NCBI RefSeq assembly: GCF_026914185.1
Contig: NC_070569.1
Span: 5,456,001 to 5,520,000, forward strand
Source of the DNA: Puccinia triticina
Lineage: Eukaryota; Basidiomycota; Pucciniomycetes; Pucciniales; Pucciniaceae
Direction: 5' to 3'
DNA length: 64,000 nucleotides
Shown here piece after piece: positions 35,364 to 48,539 of the stretch (position 1 is its first letter; every line of letters starts with the position of its first letter). The notes under the pieces were generated by a model. The model saw only the letters and a program-made list of their open reading frames with translations. It made no database searches and was not told the origin of the DNA. A program made the position numbers and the translations under genes.

Positions 35364-37683
35364 GATGTGGTATGATTACCAGCTCTGCGGTAGACTAGAA
35401 GAAAAAGATCGTATCTGAGGAGGTTGGTTGCTGGTGTAGATGTAAATTTACTGGTACAGTTCGGTAGATGAGAGAGACGACTGGTCGATGGAAGAATGAG
35501 AGAAAGGAAGCTTTATTTATAGAAACTCGAAGGAGCCAGGAGACTGATGGGGATCCCGCCGACTTGCCGCTGAAAGATTGTCCGGCTGGTCACGTACTTG
35601 CGGCACTTCCGAGCCGGTACAGCGCGGCTATCTTTCATCTTCATTATTTCTTTTTTTTTTTAAAAAAAAAAAAAGTAATAGTCACCTGACGCAATCTGGC
35701 AACCAGCCGAAAGGCAGAGGACGAGGATGCCACAATGACTGATTGCAACTGTTTGATTTTTTCCAGCTTAAATAATGGTCAGTAAGTTTCGCGCCCATAA
35801 CACAGTTTAATCAATAAAGCGGGGCAACAATACACACATTTTGTGGGATGGTGGTCGAACGTTCAAACACGATTGTAGCCAAATGCGTGCCGACCCCACA
35901 AATGAAGAAAGACTGTTGTGAAGCAGAACTGGGTTTGTGGGACTCCGTACGTATGAGGAATCTATGACGCTTGAGCTGCTGGTATCCACACCCAAACCAT
36001 GGAATCCCAGCAGAAACAGTCATTTCCACTGCCTGTGGGGTATATTTACATACAAGCATTCACTCCATAACTCCAGGGGGTTAAAAACCGATGAGAAAAA
36101 CAATACAAGCACAGAAAGAATATGCCAGTGCTTTCCACCTCTACGGACCAAACAATAATGCCAGTGACTTGGCCATTGGCATCCCAGCCATCATCTTTAA
36201 TTTGCCTTTGTTTAGCGATTTGAGAATAAAATTGTAGATCAGCTCCCCAACTGCTTGCCGAAGAAGCATCGATGCAGGAGCTTCCGAAGCTTGGCGGCGG
36301 AGATCCTCCGATGGCGTTCAAATTCGGCACAAGGCCAATGGTATTAAGATGCTCCATGATCTCCTGTATGGTTCGATCAGGGCGAATCAGAAAAACCATC
36401 ACATAAGATGACATCACTAAATCCAGAATATGGGGCTGACAGTGTGCTGATACTTCAGGCAAATTGGATCTCAGCAGTCGTACTTTTCTCGCTGGAGGTG
36501 ATATTATATGAGACTTTGGGTGAATATACTTTGCATTCACTATTCTGGCTTCAATATGTACCAAACATGAGACCGCAAGTTACCCCTGTCCAAGTAGTTC
36601 TATCAAAAAAATTCAACACCAAGCCTAACTCTTAATTACCCACTTATTGTGCGGAATAATTCCGCGACGGGGAAATACCAAAGGAACGTCCCATCTTAGG
36701 ATCTCTGAATCGCGATAACAACTGTGAAAACTAAATAGAAAGGAGGGCCGATGGGAGAAAACAACTGGTGAAAAGCATTACTACCAATTATATGGGTAAA
36801 TTCTTTTTGCGCAGTATTAACACGCTGTTGAGCGGGTAAGGCCGTATGTCGCAAATAGCTCGTTCAGCTGAACCTTTCCCACAAGCGTCTAATATTTCTC
36901 AGCCAATCATGCATCAGAGAAAGGACCAGGGCAAGAAGCTGGAGTATAATACCAAGCAAAAAGCTATTGAGGAGCAACTTAGTTCAGATTGACGCGGTAA
37001 TTTTCTCTCAAATGTCATCGCTTTGCTAGGGTTTTCTTGGCAACTTTTACATTCAGCGCAACAATGCGACTTGATGAAACAAGCAGCTGGCTTATGAGCG
37101 CTGGTTCATAGCGATCGCAGTCCTATTCGCAGAACACACTGGTCACGATCGTAAGCAAACCTTTGACAGCTCAAATAATTTGCATAGGTTCAGCGAAACC
37201 ATACTAAGTAAATTTAATATGTAATCACAGATGCATACACAGAAGTCTAGTCGAAGTGTTGAAAACGAAATTTTTCCATGTTTGATATACATTCAAGCAA
37301 GCACCGGAGACCACTTGTGAACCAACCAAACACGTTCGCCTGCTATGTTTTCAGTTGGAATATCTTGCAAGCAGGATTCAAACTCAAAGAAAAACAACTG
37401 AAGCTCCTGTACTTTGTTTCCTGCTGATAAGGAATTATCAGTAGTTTAGTTGAAAGGGTAGGTTTGGTAAATGACAACCGTCATTGTGATAAGGTGCGTC
37501 AAATACAGTGCCACGTACGTGATATGCATGGTGAATGATCCGAGTCTCAGATTTGTGGAGAACTGCAATCAACAAAACTGTGATTGGTCAAGAAAAATTG
37601 ACTCCGCAAAATTACCCGCTGTGGCAAAACCTAATGAATTGGATAACTCTGATTGGTCAAGAGGAGCTGACTTTTCAAAAAAA
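35364..37683. other. Intergenic sequence
   Basis: Contains the promoter side of the zinc-finger gene, including an 11-T/13-A inverted run near 35649-35673. A 172-codon minus-strand frame at 36046-36564 includes the plausible piece VMVFLIRPDRTIQEIMEHLN but lacks clear exon borders, so I do not call it. Confidence 0.3.
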
Positions 37684-37856
37684 TGGAGGACTTCCCGCGG
37701 CCTAAATGCTTGATCTGTAGGGAAAAGCCAAACCTTAAGTGAAAATTGATTGAGATCGAGTTTTCACCAGCAAACAAGGTTTAGTGGCTCCCACTAAATC
37801 AAGCCATTTAGGCCATCAAGCCATTTAGGCCACGGGAAGTCCTCCAATCCCTCGGA
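37684..37856. mobile_element. MITE with GGAGGACTTCC termini
   Basis: TGGAGGACTTCCCGCGGCCT at the left and its near-exact inverse at the right (AGGCCACGGGAAGTCCTCCA), with an about 170-bp span. The CATTTAGGCCATCAAGC motif is duplicated near the right end. A diverged relative sits around 17145-17290 and a possible end at 33614-33640. Confidence 0.65.
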
Positions 37857-40800
37857 CCTTCTGTGGGGAACCCTATTCAATAGATTAGGGGACCTGGGAA
37901 CAGTCGAGGAAATTTGTATCTTCAAAAAAATCATTCCCTGTGCAAGTGCACCAAGTTGATATTTTGCAGGTTTGCACCGCAGCAGTTGTGAACACTACAA
38001 TCTTTTACACCGGAATTCCGCTCTTTTTCTGTGCATGCGGTAGACTGAAATTTGATGCCGTTGTAAACCTGACGTCAAATTGACATGACTCAAGCCTATT
38101 CGCGCTCAATTTCCACCGATTTGCATACCCTCTCAATCCCAGCATCCGCATCGAATTGATGATGCCGAAGCATGCCGAACCAATCGTAATGGACATGTAT
38201 GCTTTGACGGTTTCAAATCCATCATCGGATAGTCCGATAATTTTTTGCTACGCAGCAACCAGCTCCCTTCAATGACGCGATTGCCGCTGGGCCAATGATA
38301 GCCAGTAACACACTCGACATCTTAAGGTCTGTCCCAGTCTTGTTAAAATTTGAAATTTGAAACTGTATCATACTCCCATCAACTGTTTCGATATCTATAA
38401 AATAATCCCAATGGAGTCAAACGGCCCAGTGAGGTGAAGAAAAATTGCTATCCGGGACCGATGCAGCTTGTCATCCCCGGATCAACTTTTCTACCATTAT
38501 CAGAAACGCGGCATTCCTTGCTTCTCGATATCTTGCTTGCTTTCAACTTTTTTGGTAACACGGTTATACATTGGGCCCCTTATTGAAGTAGGGGAGAAGT
38601 ATAAATGGTCACCGAATGAAATGTTTTAGGCATTTTTTACTTTCATTTTCATTTGGCTTGCTAGTCGCACAGCGAAGCGTTGACCAAGACATGGCAGGGC
38701 AGGTAGTTTGTAGAGAAAATAAAAATACGCGCAAAGTCTGCAATTTAGACAGGGAGTAGTGGCTGTGACATATTCCGTGAAAAGAAACGTTCACTCGGCT
38801 CAAGAGATTATTTGGTAGAGAGATGGCACTCGGGCTTTAAGTTCAGGTATAGACCCTTGATCACAAAAACAGTGGAATGTCTGCCTGGCGCCTGGGACTG
38901 CACAGCGGGATTGATATCTTCTTTTCAAAGGGCTTCAGATTAGGATTTGCTCTTACTTCCCCACCCGGGCCGGATATGCCGACCTGGGCGCGGTACTTTT
39001 CGCTCGAGGTGATGTCAGCAAAGTCTCCCCCAGTCCCCGCGGGGCCTCCGCCCGCCGCAAGATCAGCGCGGGCATTAAGCGCACTCACTCAACAAATACT
39101 GCGGATCCTTGCGGCCAGATAGGCCGAAGGAAATTGATGAAAATCTGATGTTGTAGGTGGAAAAACCTTGATTGTATTGCTCCTCCAGGCTCCTCCTCGA
39201 CCTCCTCTTGTCTCCCACATGCTCCAAATGTGGAGTTTGCCCACCCCACACTCCAATATCTGATTCCACTCCGGCTTGATCCCCCAAATCGAAAATGTGG
39301 TCCGTCTACTACATCCAACACCAGATCAAAATGTATATATGTATGGTTTCATCTCTAAATTCCGCTTCATTGTATTACAAAGCTGAGGGTGCAGTGTCAA
39401 CAAGCTTTGCATAAATAGGGGTTCGCCCCTCCAAGCCTAACTGCCAAGACAATAATGATGTCTGGCGGGATTCTTTTCGAAGTTAAACTCCGTATGTCAT
39501 CTGCCAGTTCTTGCAGCTGGCGCTTTTGTTTACATCCCCGATGTTTTTTTTTTCTCCACTTCTTGATTGATCAGAAACTCTAAAAACAATCATTCAACTG
39601 GAAACGTCACTGAAATGTTAATGCTTCAAGTCGCATCAAAGGAAGAAAATCCGGCAACAATAAATGAATATACGAAATAATCAGGCCGTGGCCAATTTCT
39701 TGAACATATCACCAGATCCCGAGATCGTGAATCGGATTGCAAAGGGCACAGCTGATCAATCAATATGACAGCCTTTCTGTAGTAGTCAGGACCGTAGGAA
39801 GAAATTTAATAAAACCATAGGGTTTATCCTTTGGCATCTTCTGAGCAATGAGAGCCAGAAAGATATCAACGTAAGGCAATCGCAGTTGATAATTAGTTGG
39901 GCCGAAGGTCGCCGGAACTTATGAGTTGACCACAGAATTTCAAGCATTTTCCGTGGAATGAAACTGGGAGGGAAGAAACTCAAAACAAGAGAGAAACCAG
40001 ATTTTTTATCAGCAAACAATTCTCACTGAACAGTTGGAGGGCCACAAAGTCTTTCAAAACCAAGAAAGCAGTGGTCTAGGAGGCTCTTCCATTTTGTGAC
40101 ATCCTCTGAAGCAATTCCCATTCATGCAGCTCCTTACTCTTGGGCGCTGAATCTGAATCAACACAGGTTTTGGCTGTAGTTCCTTAAAAATATGTTGCTT
40201 CAGTCTATTTCCCAAAGGGCCTTACTGAAAAAAGCCCCGCTGTGGTATGTTTTATGGTATCCCATATATTGTGTTTTGAAGAATCCTTGGACGGATATGC
40301 AGGATTTTCCTGCATTTTCACCCAAGGTTCAAGCCTCTCCACCATTGCTGTCCTTTGGTTTTTACCCCTCCAAGGCCATGATGTCGTCATTGACAATCAT
40401 CTTGGCCACAGCTGCCAGTAGTCAAGTGCACCCGGCCGGCCCCAGAGCAGTCAACTAGCATCCGGCCCTCCACCACCGTCCAATAAACCCAACCCTCAAA
40501 GCCTCAGCAACACAAATGTTGCAGTACGGGATCAACCCCACTTCCAGGGTGCCTCTCCAATATTGAGCACTGGTGAATTCACCAAAATGGTCCACCACTG
40601 GCTCAACTCTGCTCTTTCCAAGCTGTTCAGTAGGCTTGCAAAGGGCAAGCAACTCAAGGAGAACAGCCTGACAAAGAGTGGCTGGGGGGTGATGAGCAGC
40701 AAGATGAGGAGGGGCAAGCTCATTGTTGATTTTGCTCTTGCTTTGTCCTCCTGACCTTTTTGCAGTTTGACCATCAGAATACCAAGACTTGTTCTCAATC

Positions 40801-40889
40801 AGAAATAAGTCTCTGTAGGCGCAGCCCACCGCAGACAGGACTTAACTCTCACAATCTGGCAAAAGAAAGATCTGGAAGTGTTGCAGGGA
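37857..40889. other. Intergenic sequence, no clear gene
   Basis: Includes a GC-rich island at about 38940-39120 with several open frames on both strands and no recognisable product, and AT-rich sequence elsewhere. Confidence 0.3.
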
Positions 40890-41841
40890 ACTGCTTTTGT
40901 TTCAAAATATGTTGAACAATACATGAGTCAGACGCCAGTAGCATCACACAAGGCTGGAGCTTGCTTGCCTTGATGATAGGTAGAGTTATCACATACAAGA
41001 ACAGGGTTCATGTCAGGGTAGCATTTCATTCTAGGGTGCTTTTCAGTAGGGGAAAATCAGTGGAATTTCTGATGATACTGGCAACTGATTGGCTCACCAA
41101 GTCAAACTCCAAAAAATACTCGGATCGGCGACCGGTGAACGTCTGAAAAGTTGTTGTGAGGGTCACCAGTCCTTCAATTGATATTGCTCAGAAAAGGCTG
41201 AGTTGGGCTACGTTCTGATTGACAAGGAGTTGCTCCAAGGGGGTACCTTATGCCTGGCGACCTGGCAAGTGATTGGAGCAGGTCCTTATTGCAGAAGGCA
41301 CTCTCATCTAGACAGCCAACCAATCAAAAACTGTCAGCTTTGGGAGCAAAAAAAGACAGTTTGGTTGGATATAAACACCTGTCAACACTAAGAACTTGGC
41401 TGGATAAAACTCCATCCACTCTATGAACGCTTATTTAGCAACCAGAAATTTCTGAATGTTTTTGGTTTCAGGTTTTTTCAGGGTGATCACCAAACATTCA
41501 ATGAGGTTACGGTGAACACCTGCGGTGCTGAGAAGCACTTTGGTTGAGTCGTACAGTTTCTCTTGAATCTCATGCAAAAACAAGCCTGGTTTGAGTTGTA
41601 CAAGCTCAATCATAAAGGCACATTTGTCTCAAGAGAGGGCTGCCGGTCGGCCACGGGTTTTGTAAGAATCCAGGTCTCTGATCACACACCAAGTTTCTTG
41701 GTAAAGATCCTGCCATCGAGCTAAAGACTGCTGCAAAATAAAACATCCAAGAAGTCAGCAAATTGCTGGAAAAGGCAGGCCCTCAAGGGCCATTTGGATG
41801 GCATGAACCTTTGTGTCCGGAGCGTAGGGCCAGAACCCCAT
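40890..41841 (-). pseudogene. Tc1/mariner-like DDE transposase pseudogene
   Basis: Read on the minus strand with frameshifts. From about 41841 there is a helix-turn-helix region (KVHAIQMALEGLPFPAIC, then LARWQDLYQETWCVI and TRGRPAALS followed by a stop). Next come ELVQLKPGLFLHEIQEKLYD and a stop before AFIEWMEFYPAKFLVLT (first catalytic Asp region, with the DES motif lost), AISIEGLVTLTT, and PVLVCDNSTYHQG (second catalytic Asp, D of CDN). The rest fades near 40890. The layout matches fungal IS630/Tc1/mariner transposases. At least four stops or frameshifts show it is dead. Confidence 0.8.
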
Positions 41842-43895
41842 TGTGTGATTTGTATTTGTGAGGCCGGTGTGGTGCTCCATTGGTGTTACAATGCCAAAAT
41901 CACATTTCAGAGGTATTGGGACAGCATAGCTACAGCTATCATTCATTATAAGAGGAGGAAGTTATATATAACACAAGCAGTGTATGTGTACATGGGAGGG
42001 ATGGAGTCATTACAGACGGATGGATGATGGATGGTGTTATCACCAATGGAATGGCAGACTAGGATTATGTAGGATGGATGGAATGGAGGAACATGACTAG
42101 GTAGGACAGCAGGGAGGTGGAGGGATGTATCAATAGAAGAGGTGAAGGGTATTGGGAGCACATGCCTCAACCAGGAATGGAAGGGAGGATGATGTGGTGT
42201 ATCAATAAAAGAGGTGGAAGGTATTGGGAGCACATGTCTCAACCAGGAATGGAAGGGAGGATGGTGTGATTTATCAAGTAAGGCAGTGTTATAAGGGGAT
42301 GGGATATGGATGGAAGTATTAATTAGGTGAGGAGGAAGAAGGAAGGAAGGAGCAATGTGGGAGGAGAGGCTTTGACCCCCAATATTCTGGAGGGAAGAAG
42401 GCAACAGCTGGACATGTAGGCATATGGTAGGTTACGGAAGGTTGTTTGGGTCACCTAGCAACACATGATATCATGCAGTGCAGCATATGCAGGCAGATAA
42501 GGTGTTCAAGGAGTTCCATGCAGAATCAATTACATCATTGTTTGGTAGGCAGTGCAGCACATGCATATATTTCTGTGCAACTGATATCCCCTCCTGCAGA
42601 ATCCATTACCTCATTGTTTGGCAGGCAGTGCAACACATGCATATCTTGCTGTGAAACTGATATCCCCTGCAGAAAATAGCCCTCACAAGGAGTTCCCCTG
42701 GAGCTAAATTCCCTCACCCTTCAATATATAAGGAGGCCTCTTTCCCCCCTCATCAGATCTTTTTCATCATCAGCCTACAGAGGTTTGGTCACAGTGGTTA
42801 GCTTAGTTACATTGGTAGTTTAGTTGTAGTGGTAGTTTAGTGGTAGTGGTAGTGGTAGTGGTAGTGTTAAGTTAGAGTCAGTAGTAGTAGTAGTAGTCAG
42901 GAGCTCTAGTAGTAGTTAAAGTGCCTTATCAAGAGATTTTTAAGGAAGAGATTATTACCAACTTCATCAACAACAATTATAACAAGTAGTAGTAGTAGTA
43001 GTAGTGTAGTAGCAACCAGGAGCTCTAGTATTGATTAAAGTGCCTTATCAAGAGATTGTTTAAGGAAGAGATCATTACCAAACTTCTCATCAACAAACCC
43101 ATCAGCAACAACAATTCTATATTACATAATTAATCCCACTGGATTATATTATTCCCCATCATCAGAAGTTGCAACAGATCTGCAAGAATTGTGATTTGAG
43201 GAATCTAGGTCTGATAGAGATTACTATGCAAAAGTAAGATCTATCTTGGAATCAGCCACATCTTTATAAATATTGATTACAAGACTCTTAGTTATTTGCG
43301 TAGTACCATTAGAGGGGCAGGTCTTTCAAACCACCCGTAAGTTGTAATAGCCTTTCAACCTATTAGCAATTTATTTCCCCCTCAGAGGATATTTTCACCA
43401 AATAGAACATTTAGTGTCCCACAAGAGTCCCTACACCAGTGTTGTCGAGAGAAGCAACCAAAGGTGCAGCAATGGTGGTTGACGGTCATCAGATGGGGTG
43501 GGACGCTTGCCGCTGCCTAATCACAGCAAGGCATATGATGTGTATGCCGCTGTGGGTGGCAAAAACCAAAGGAAAAAATTGCTGCTGTGCAGCATAAGCA
43601 CATAACTTAAGTCATTGGATGCCTTGGTTTGTCCAACAATTTATCAAAACACAATACCAAAATCAAAATTTTCTGCTTTTCTTTCTTATTTCTATTAGTT
43701 TCACTTTTAATCTCCCTTTTCCTCTTAGAAATCACTTAATACTCCTCAAGATTTAGCTTCTAGGGGCAAATTCACCCCTAGTCTTGCCTTACAGAACACT
43801 CATAAGGGAACTCATTCAGAAGTTACATACTCTTACACGCTCACAACACCCCTTACAACCTCAATCAGTTACACAACCCACATTTACAACACTTA
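41842..43895. other. Repeat-rich DNA with LTR-like segment
   Basis: Purine-rich GGATGGA sequence at 42000-42360, then 42440-43440 with LTR character: internal duplications, a TATA box (CAATATATAAGG, 42722-42733), GTAGTAGTA microsatellites and a second duplication (CAGGAGCTCTAGTA at 42899 and 43017). No partner LTR was found. Confidence 0.4.
42128..42275 (+). repeat. Tandem duplication, 72-bp period
   Basis: Two adjacent copies of a unit containing GGTATTGGGAGCACATG (42148 and 42220) and CAACCAGGAATGGAAGG. Confidence 0.75.
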
Positions 43896-44031
43896 GGCCC
43901 CGTTTCGAGCCAACATAATTGCGCAATATAATCTGGAATTTTGTGACATCTGATCAAGTTTTGGCGGACCTGATCAGATGTCACATAGGATGTCAGGCAA
44001 AAAAATTCATATATTGGCTCCAAACGGGGCA
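43896..44031. mobile_element. PIF/Harbinger-type MITE, 136 bp
   Basis: Termini GGCCCCGTTTCGAGCCAACA and the inverse of TGCCCCGTTTGGAGCCAATA, flanked by TTA on both sides (43893-43895 and 44032-44034). The inner part also pairs (TGACATCTGATCA / TGATCAGATGTCA), so the whole folds as a hairpin. The 3-bp TWA duplication is typical of PIF/Harbinger. Confidence 0.75.
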
Positions 44032-44034
44032 TTA

Positions 44035-45215
44035 GTGTACACACATGGTTACATACATAGCTACATACATAGTTACATACACAGCACACTACATACAGCT
44101 GCATCATCAATTACATACATATAGTGTACACATGCATGCACTCTTGCAGGTGCTAGCTACATGTGATAGCTGCATGCACTAGTGTATTTTTGTTGCATGA
44201 CAACAGCAGGTGACCTGGTTACAGCATGACTACCCTAACATCCTATCCTGAACAATCACACACCCTGATTCAGACTGCAGATCACAACCCATAATCACAT
44301 GTACAGTTCTGACCAATCACATTCACACATTCAGTATATGTACTAGCCAAAAAAACCTCATGTACCTAGCTAGAATATCTCATGTGGAGCTCCTATGGAG
44401 CTAAAATCCCTCACTGTTGTCTATAACAGAAGGCTCTCCTCCCCTGTTGTAACTCCCCCCCCCCCCCCCCCCCCAGCAGACTACCTGCCCTCAGTTTCCC
44501 CTCTAACAAAGTACACAACTGCTCACTCCATAATATATCAGTAACTCTATCTTTTGGTTTTGCATACATTAAAAACACTTACACACAAAATAACAACTCA
44601 ACACAAAATTTAAATTCACATAACACAACTCTCTGAGGGGTCCTCTTTGGCCAAATATCACCTGGTTGAAGTCCAGACTCCTCACTCATAACACATTTTA
44701 GCTACTTCATCACACCCACTTCAAAAAGAAAGTTATCTTTTGATAACACTCCACTATCACTACATTAAACCTTATCTTTTGATAACACTCCACTATCACT
44801 ACATTAAACCTGCCAATCTGAGGTTGGTGGGCTTGTTTTAGTGTCTAGTGAGGCAGGAAAGGCAGAGGTTTCCTCATACATCCCTTTCTGTACTCAGCAA
44901 AAGGTGCTCAGGAATTCTTTTGAGCTTTACACCGCTTTTTCCATTTTTTCTCCCGGTTTGAAAACCCAACAACACTGTGCCTGCTGCAGAATAAACCTGG
45001 CTTTCCACGTTTACACCTGTTTTTTTTAACAATTTTTCTGGGCTTGGTTTTAGAGGCTTGGAAAAATGACTCCCAAAAATTGGGAAATAGTTCATGTACC
45101 GCAGCCAAACCCTCTGCGACGTCCAAGTGGACCCCTTCTTCATGGGTCACAGATATTTTGGAGTTGTTAAGCACCTGATTTTTTTTCAATATTTTTCAAC
45201 AGTTTTTGTCCAATA
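44035..45215. other. Microsatellite and LTR-like sequence
   Basis: TACATACATAG repeats at 44040-44130, a 20-C run at 44455-44474, and a GGAGCTAAAATCCCTCAC block (44396) shared with 42704 (GGAGCTAAATTCCCTCAC), suggesting related LTR promoters. A 39-bp tandem duplication is at 44733-44810. No gene is seen. Confidence 0.35.
44733..44810 (+). repeat. Tandem duplication, 39-bp period
   Basis: Two identical adjacent copies of a unit that begins TTATCTTTTGATAACACTCC. Confidence 0.85.
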
Positions 45216-45397
45216 AGGGTGTTCAAAGTTGAAATCATATTTTTTTCAAATCATAACACTTTTGAGTGATCATTTTTTATGTACCATTTTAGAATTGTTG
45301 CTCTTTTTTGAGTGATTGGGTGTTACACATTTTTTTCAGATTAAAATTTTATGAATTTATGGTGTTATAATTTTATGCAGTTAACTTTGAACACCCC
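45216..45397. mobile_element. Tc1/mariner-type MITE, 182 bp
   Basis: Termini AGGGTGTTCAAAGTT and the inverse of GGGGTGTTCAAAGTT, flanked by TA (45214-45215 and 45398-45399). Internal words (TTTTATG, ATCATA) are shared with 21287-21463. Confidence 0.72.
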
Positions 45398-46080
45398 TAA
45401 TGAAATTTGGGAATCAATGACCCCTAGCGTAACACAGTGTAGAGGGAATAATCTAGTCCTCTTTTGGCTAAGAGCATCTCCAACGGTACGGGGGGCAGTT
45501 GGCCTGTGTTTCCCGGCCCACAAACACATGTCACAGCAGTCGCGGCTCAGCTACAATTATGGACTGGCAGCTTAAGCCGCAATCCAACTGCAAGCTTAAC
45601 TAAGTCTCTGCAAGGAGGAGCAAAGAATCTCCAAAGTAGAGGCTTAGTACCAAAGTCACATTCTTTGCCTGAGGCTGACAGGATTTTACGTAAAAAAGTG
45701 CAACTTTTCTATTTACATCCCTATTGCCTCTCTCTCAGAAATGAAACAGTGCCCATCCATTTTTCTTGTGTCCTGTTCTCAATTTAGAGACACAGGCTCA
45801 CGTTGCACAATATTTTTTCAAGTAAAACCAAAAAAAAACTTCCTGCTCAGTGATAATTCTTGGGAGGGCTATTCCTGAGCAATACAAAGAAGGCATCAGA
45901 TCATACAAAGGTCAAAGTCAGACACATTCTCATGGGCTTTTTCAGTATTAAATTAAGAATGGCAGGTCTCTCAAGTGCATATGCTGAGGAGTCCCACAGG
46001 GTATTGACATATGATGTCTAACCTTGTTTTCATGTTTTTAGACCAGACTGGCTGTCAGCCACAGAGTACATGTCACAGTA
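45398..46080. other. Intergenic sequence, no clear gene
   Basis: Nothing recognisable. One short piece (45540-45610, ACTGGCAGCTTAAGCCGCAA) is GC-richer. Confidence 0.3.
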
Positions 46081-48217
46081 CACTGCAAGAAAAACTCTAG
46101 AAACTGCTTGCAGTTGAGATGCAGCAAGCTTGAATCATGCCTCAGCTCAAGCTGGAGTCAAGCACCCAAATTCCATGCTGGTGCACCTTGAGTGTGTACC
46201 TTGTTTAGCATCTGAATGCTGAACATGCTGTAGTGCTCATGTAGTAGGCTGGGGCAAATGTTCAACCTTGCAAATGAGCATAACCCTGATCAACCTTTTA
46301 TGTGCTTTTAGTAAACACTCCATCTGCCATTGAATCCAGCCAGAATAGCATGTCAGGGGTATGTACACATGAAAGGGACATCTACATATGAAAGGAATAT
46401 GTACACATCACCAAGGACAATGTGATGACAGCTGGTGGCAGGTGACATTGAGTAAAACATGTTCAGACACCTGAGCTACTGTGGCAAGACTCCACTATCA
46501 AAACAATGGCCCCTTTGTGGTCATTGGGGAGTCCCACTCAATGGGTTTTGGAGTATGATTGGAGACTGAACAAGAGTCTTCTTCACATCACCTGCCCTCG
46601 GGTGACCTCAATTTTTCCCTGGTGCATGAAAGGGGAATTTGATAAGGTGTGTTAACACATAAAAGACACAAATGATTAAAGGGGTATGTAAGCATGAAAG
46701 GGGTATGTGCAGTAAGGGGTCTTTGCACATGAAAGGGATATGTAAACATCACCTGAATGATGAAAGGGGCATTGAAAGGGATGTAAAAAACTCAATCATG
46801 TAAACATCAAAGGGTCATGAATGCATGATGAAAAGGGTATGTACACATTGTGAAAGGGATACATGCACATGAAAGGGATACACAAAGGGACACACACTGT
46901 CAGCCTTAGAGATACATCAAGTATCCAAAAGACTGCAATAACTCAGTAAATAATAATAATTATTAAATTATTATTGCATAATCAGATTTCTCATCATAAA
47001 CTAAGGGGGGTCACCCACTTAAATTACCCCCTTATTCCTATTCCTTCATGTACTAATTGTATAATTAAGAATTGGCCACAGAAAGCGCCCAAAAATAGTA
47101 TTACATACAAAAAATTAGTAAAACAATTAAAGTACATAAAAAATAAACTGTTGTACAATAATGAGTAATATTACTCGTGTAAAAATACCCCGTGAAAGTA
47201 TTATGTAGACTTCTACTGAAGCTCTTTCACATGAAAATTGGTTATAAACATGTCATGTGACAGAGTCAGGGAAATTAGTCTATTTTAATACAATTAAAAT
47301 ACCCACAGCCAAGCCCTTTTCACGGCTACAGCCCTGGATACTCCCATAGGGAGAAAAGGACTCAGTGTTTACGCCCACTGAAGTCCCCTCTATAAATAGA
47401 GGCCTATTTGGCCCTCAGGAAAAGATCCCCCAGACCATTCACCGCCCATAAACTGTAAGTTTGCCGTGAATATTCTCCCCTGCTACTATTGTAGCCTCTT
47501 TTCCCTTTTAAACCATCCCCAGCACGTAAAATCCACTGGATTAAACCTTTAAAAATATCAAAAATCCCTTATTAGCATATTTACAAGATTTATCCTTAAA
47601 AGTAGTTGCCGTAAGACCTCCGCCTCTGACAAGCAGCCAATCAGTTTAAGCGCTTACCAACCACTTTTCTACACCAAATTTATTCCCTGTAATTAATAAT
47701 TATATATTATTAATTACATAATAAATATTCCTCTTTTTAAAGAGTTTTTAAAACCCTTGTAGTGGCCAAATTACCACGTAACAAGTTTAGTAATTTACAT
47801 TACTAGTGTTTACATCAGCACAGTTATAGTGCTAGGGCCCAAAACCCTTATTTTGACGGGTTTTTTGCCCTAAGCTTCATAAACAGAGCTGTCACACACA
47901 CATGAAAGGGGTATGTGCACATAAAGGGGTATGTACACATTATGAAAGGGGTGAATGCATAAAAAAGGGACATGTGCACATGAAAGGGGTATGTGCACAT
48001 GAAAGGGTAATTTTCACATGAAAGGGGAATTTTCACAGGTATCAACTCAGTATTTTGGAGCCTGCATGCACTCAGTTTTTTGTACCTCAGACTCACTCTT
48101 GCATAAATTATACAATGTGCATGGAATCAACCAGTGCTTGATTCTTGCATGAGGCACAGCTTGCCTTGAGCTCTTGCATCTCAACTGCAAGCAGTTTCTA
48201 GAGTTTTTCTTGCAGTG
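46081..48217. mobile_element. TIR element with minisatellite interior, about 2.1 kb
   Basis: A 44-bp terminal sequence starting CACTGCAAGAAAAACTCTAG is repeated in reverse at 48174-48217. Next to each end are diverged further matches. The interior carries many copies of CATGAAAGGGGTATGT (46360-46890 and 47890-48035) on both sides of about 1 kb of different, AT-rich sequence with a TATAAATA box (47393), probably an inserted LTR. CACTG ends recall CACTA-type elements, but no target duplication is evident and no transposase is present. Confidence 0.6.
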
Positions 48218-48539
48218 GGAGATGGTTGGGAGATTGGGGTAGATAGTGAATAGATATTGGATAGATGGTGGGTAGCTGGCTGGAGCTGGTGTGATGTCAC
48301 TTGTCATCAACTGACTATTTTATTTTCCTGGTGATACATGCTCAAAGCAGAAGATACCCGGAAAATACATAATTATATTCAGATTTTTTTCAAGATCCAG
48401 CTGTCAATGTGAATAATGGATCTACAGGCATGTTTATCCCCTCAGGTGTCTTCTTTGAAAAATTCATCTTTCAAAAATTTACGGACTTACTTCGCGCACT
48501 GCAGAAAACTCTTTGCGCACTGTGGGGGTCATTGTCCTG

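Noticed and set aside
36046..36564. 172-codon minus-strand frame
   Set aside because: No clear start, exon borders or family; only one short stretch looks coding, so I did not call a gene.
40455..40829. Minus-strand frame next to the transposase pseudogene
   Set aside because: Composition is not convincing and it does not continue the transposase motifs.
44455..44474. 20-C run as a regulatory element
   Set aside because: Most likely a homopolymer microsatellite whose length may also be a sequencing artefact.
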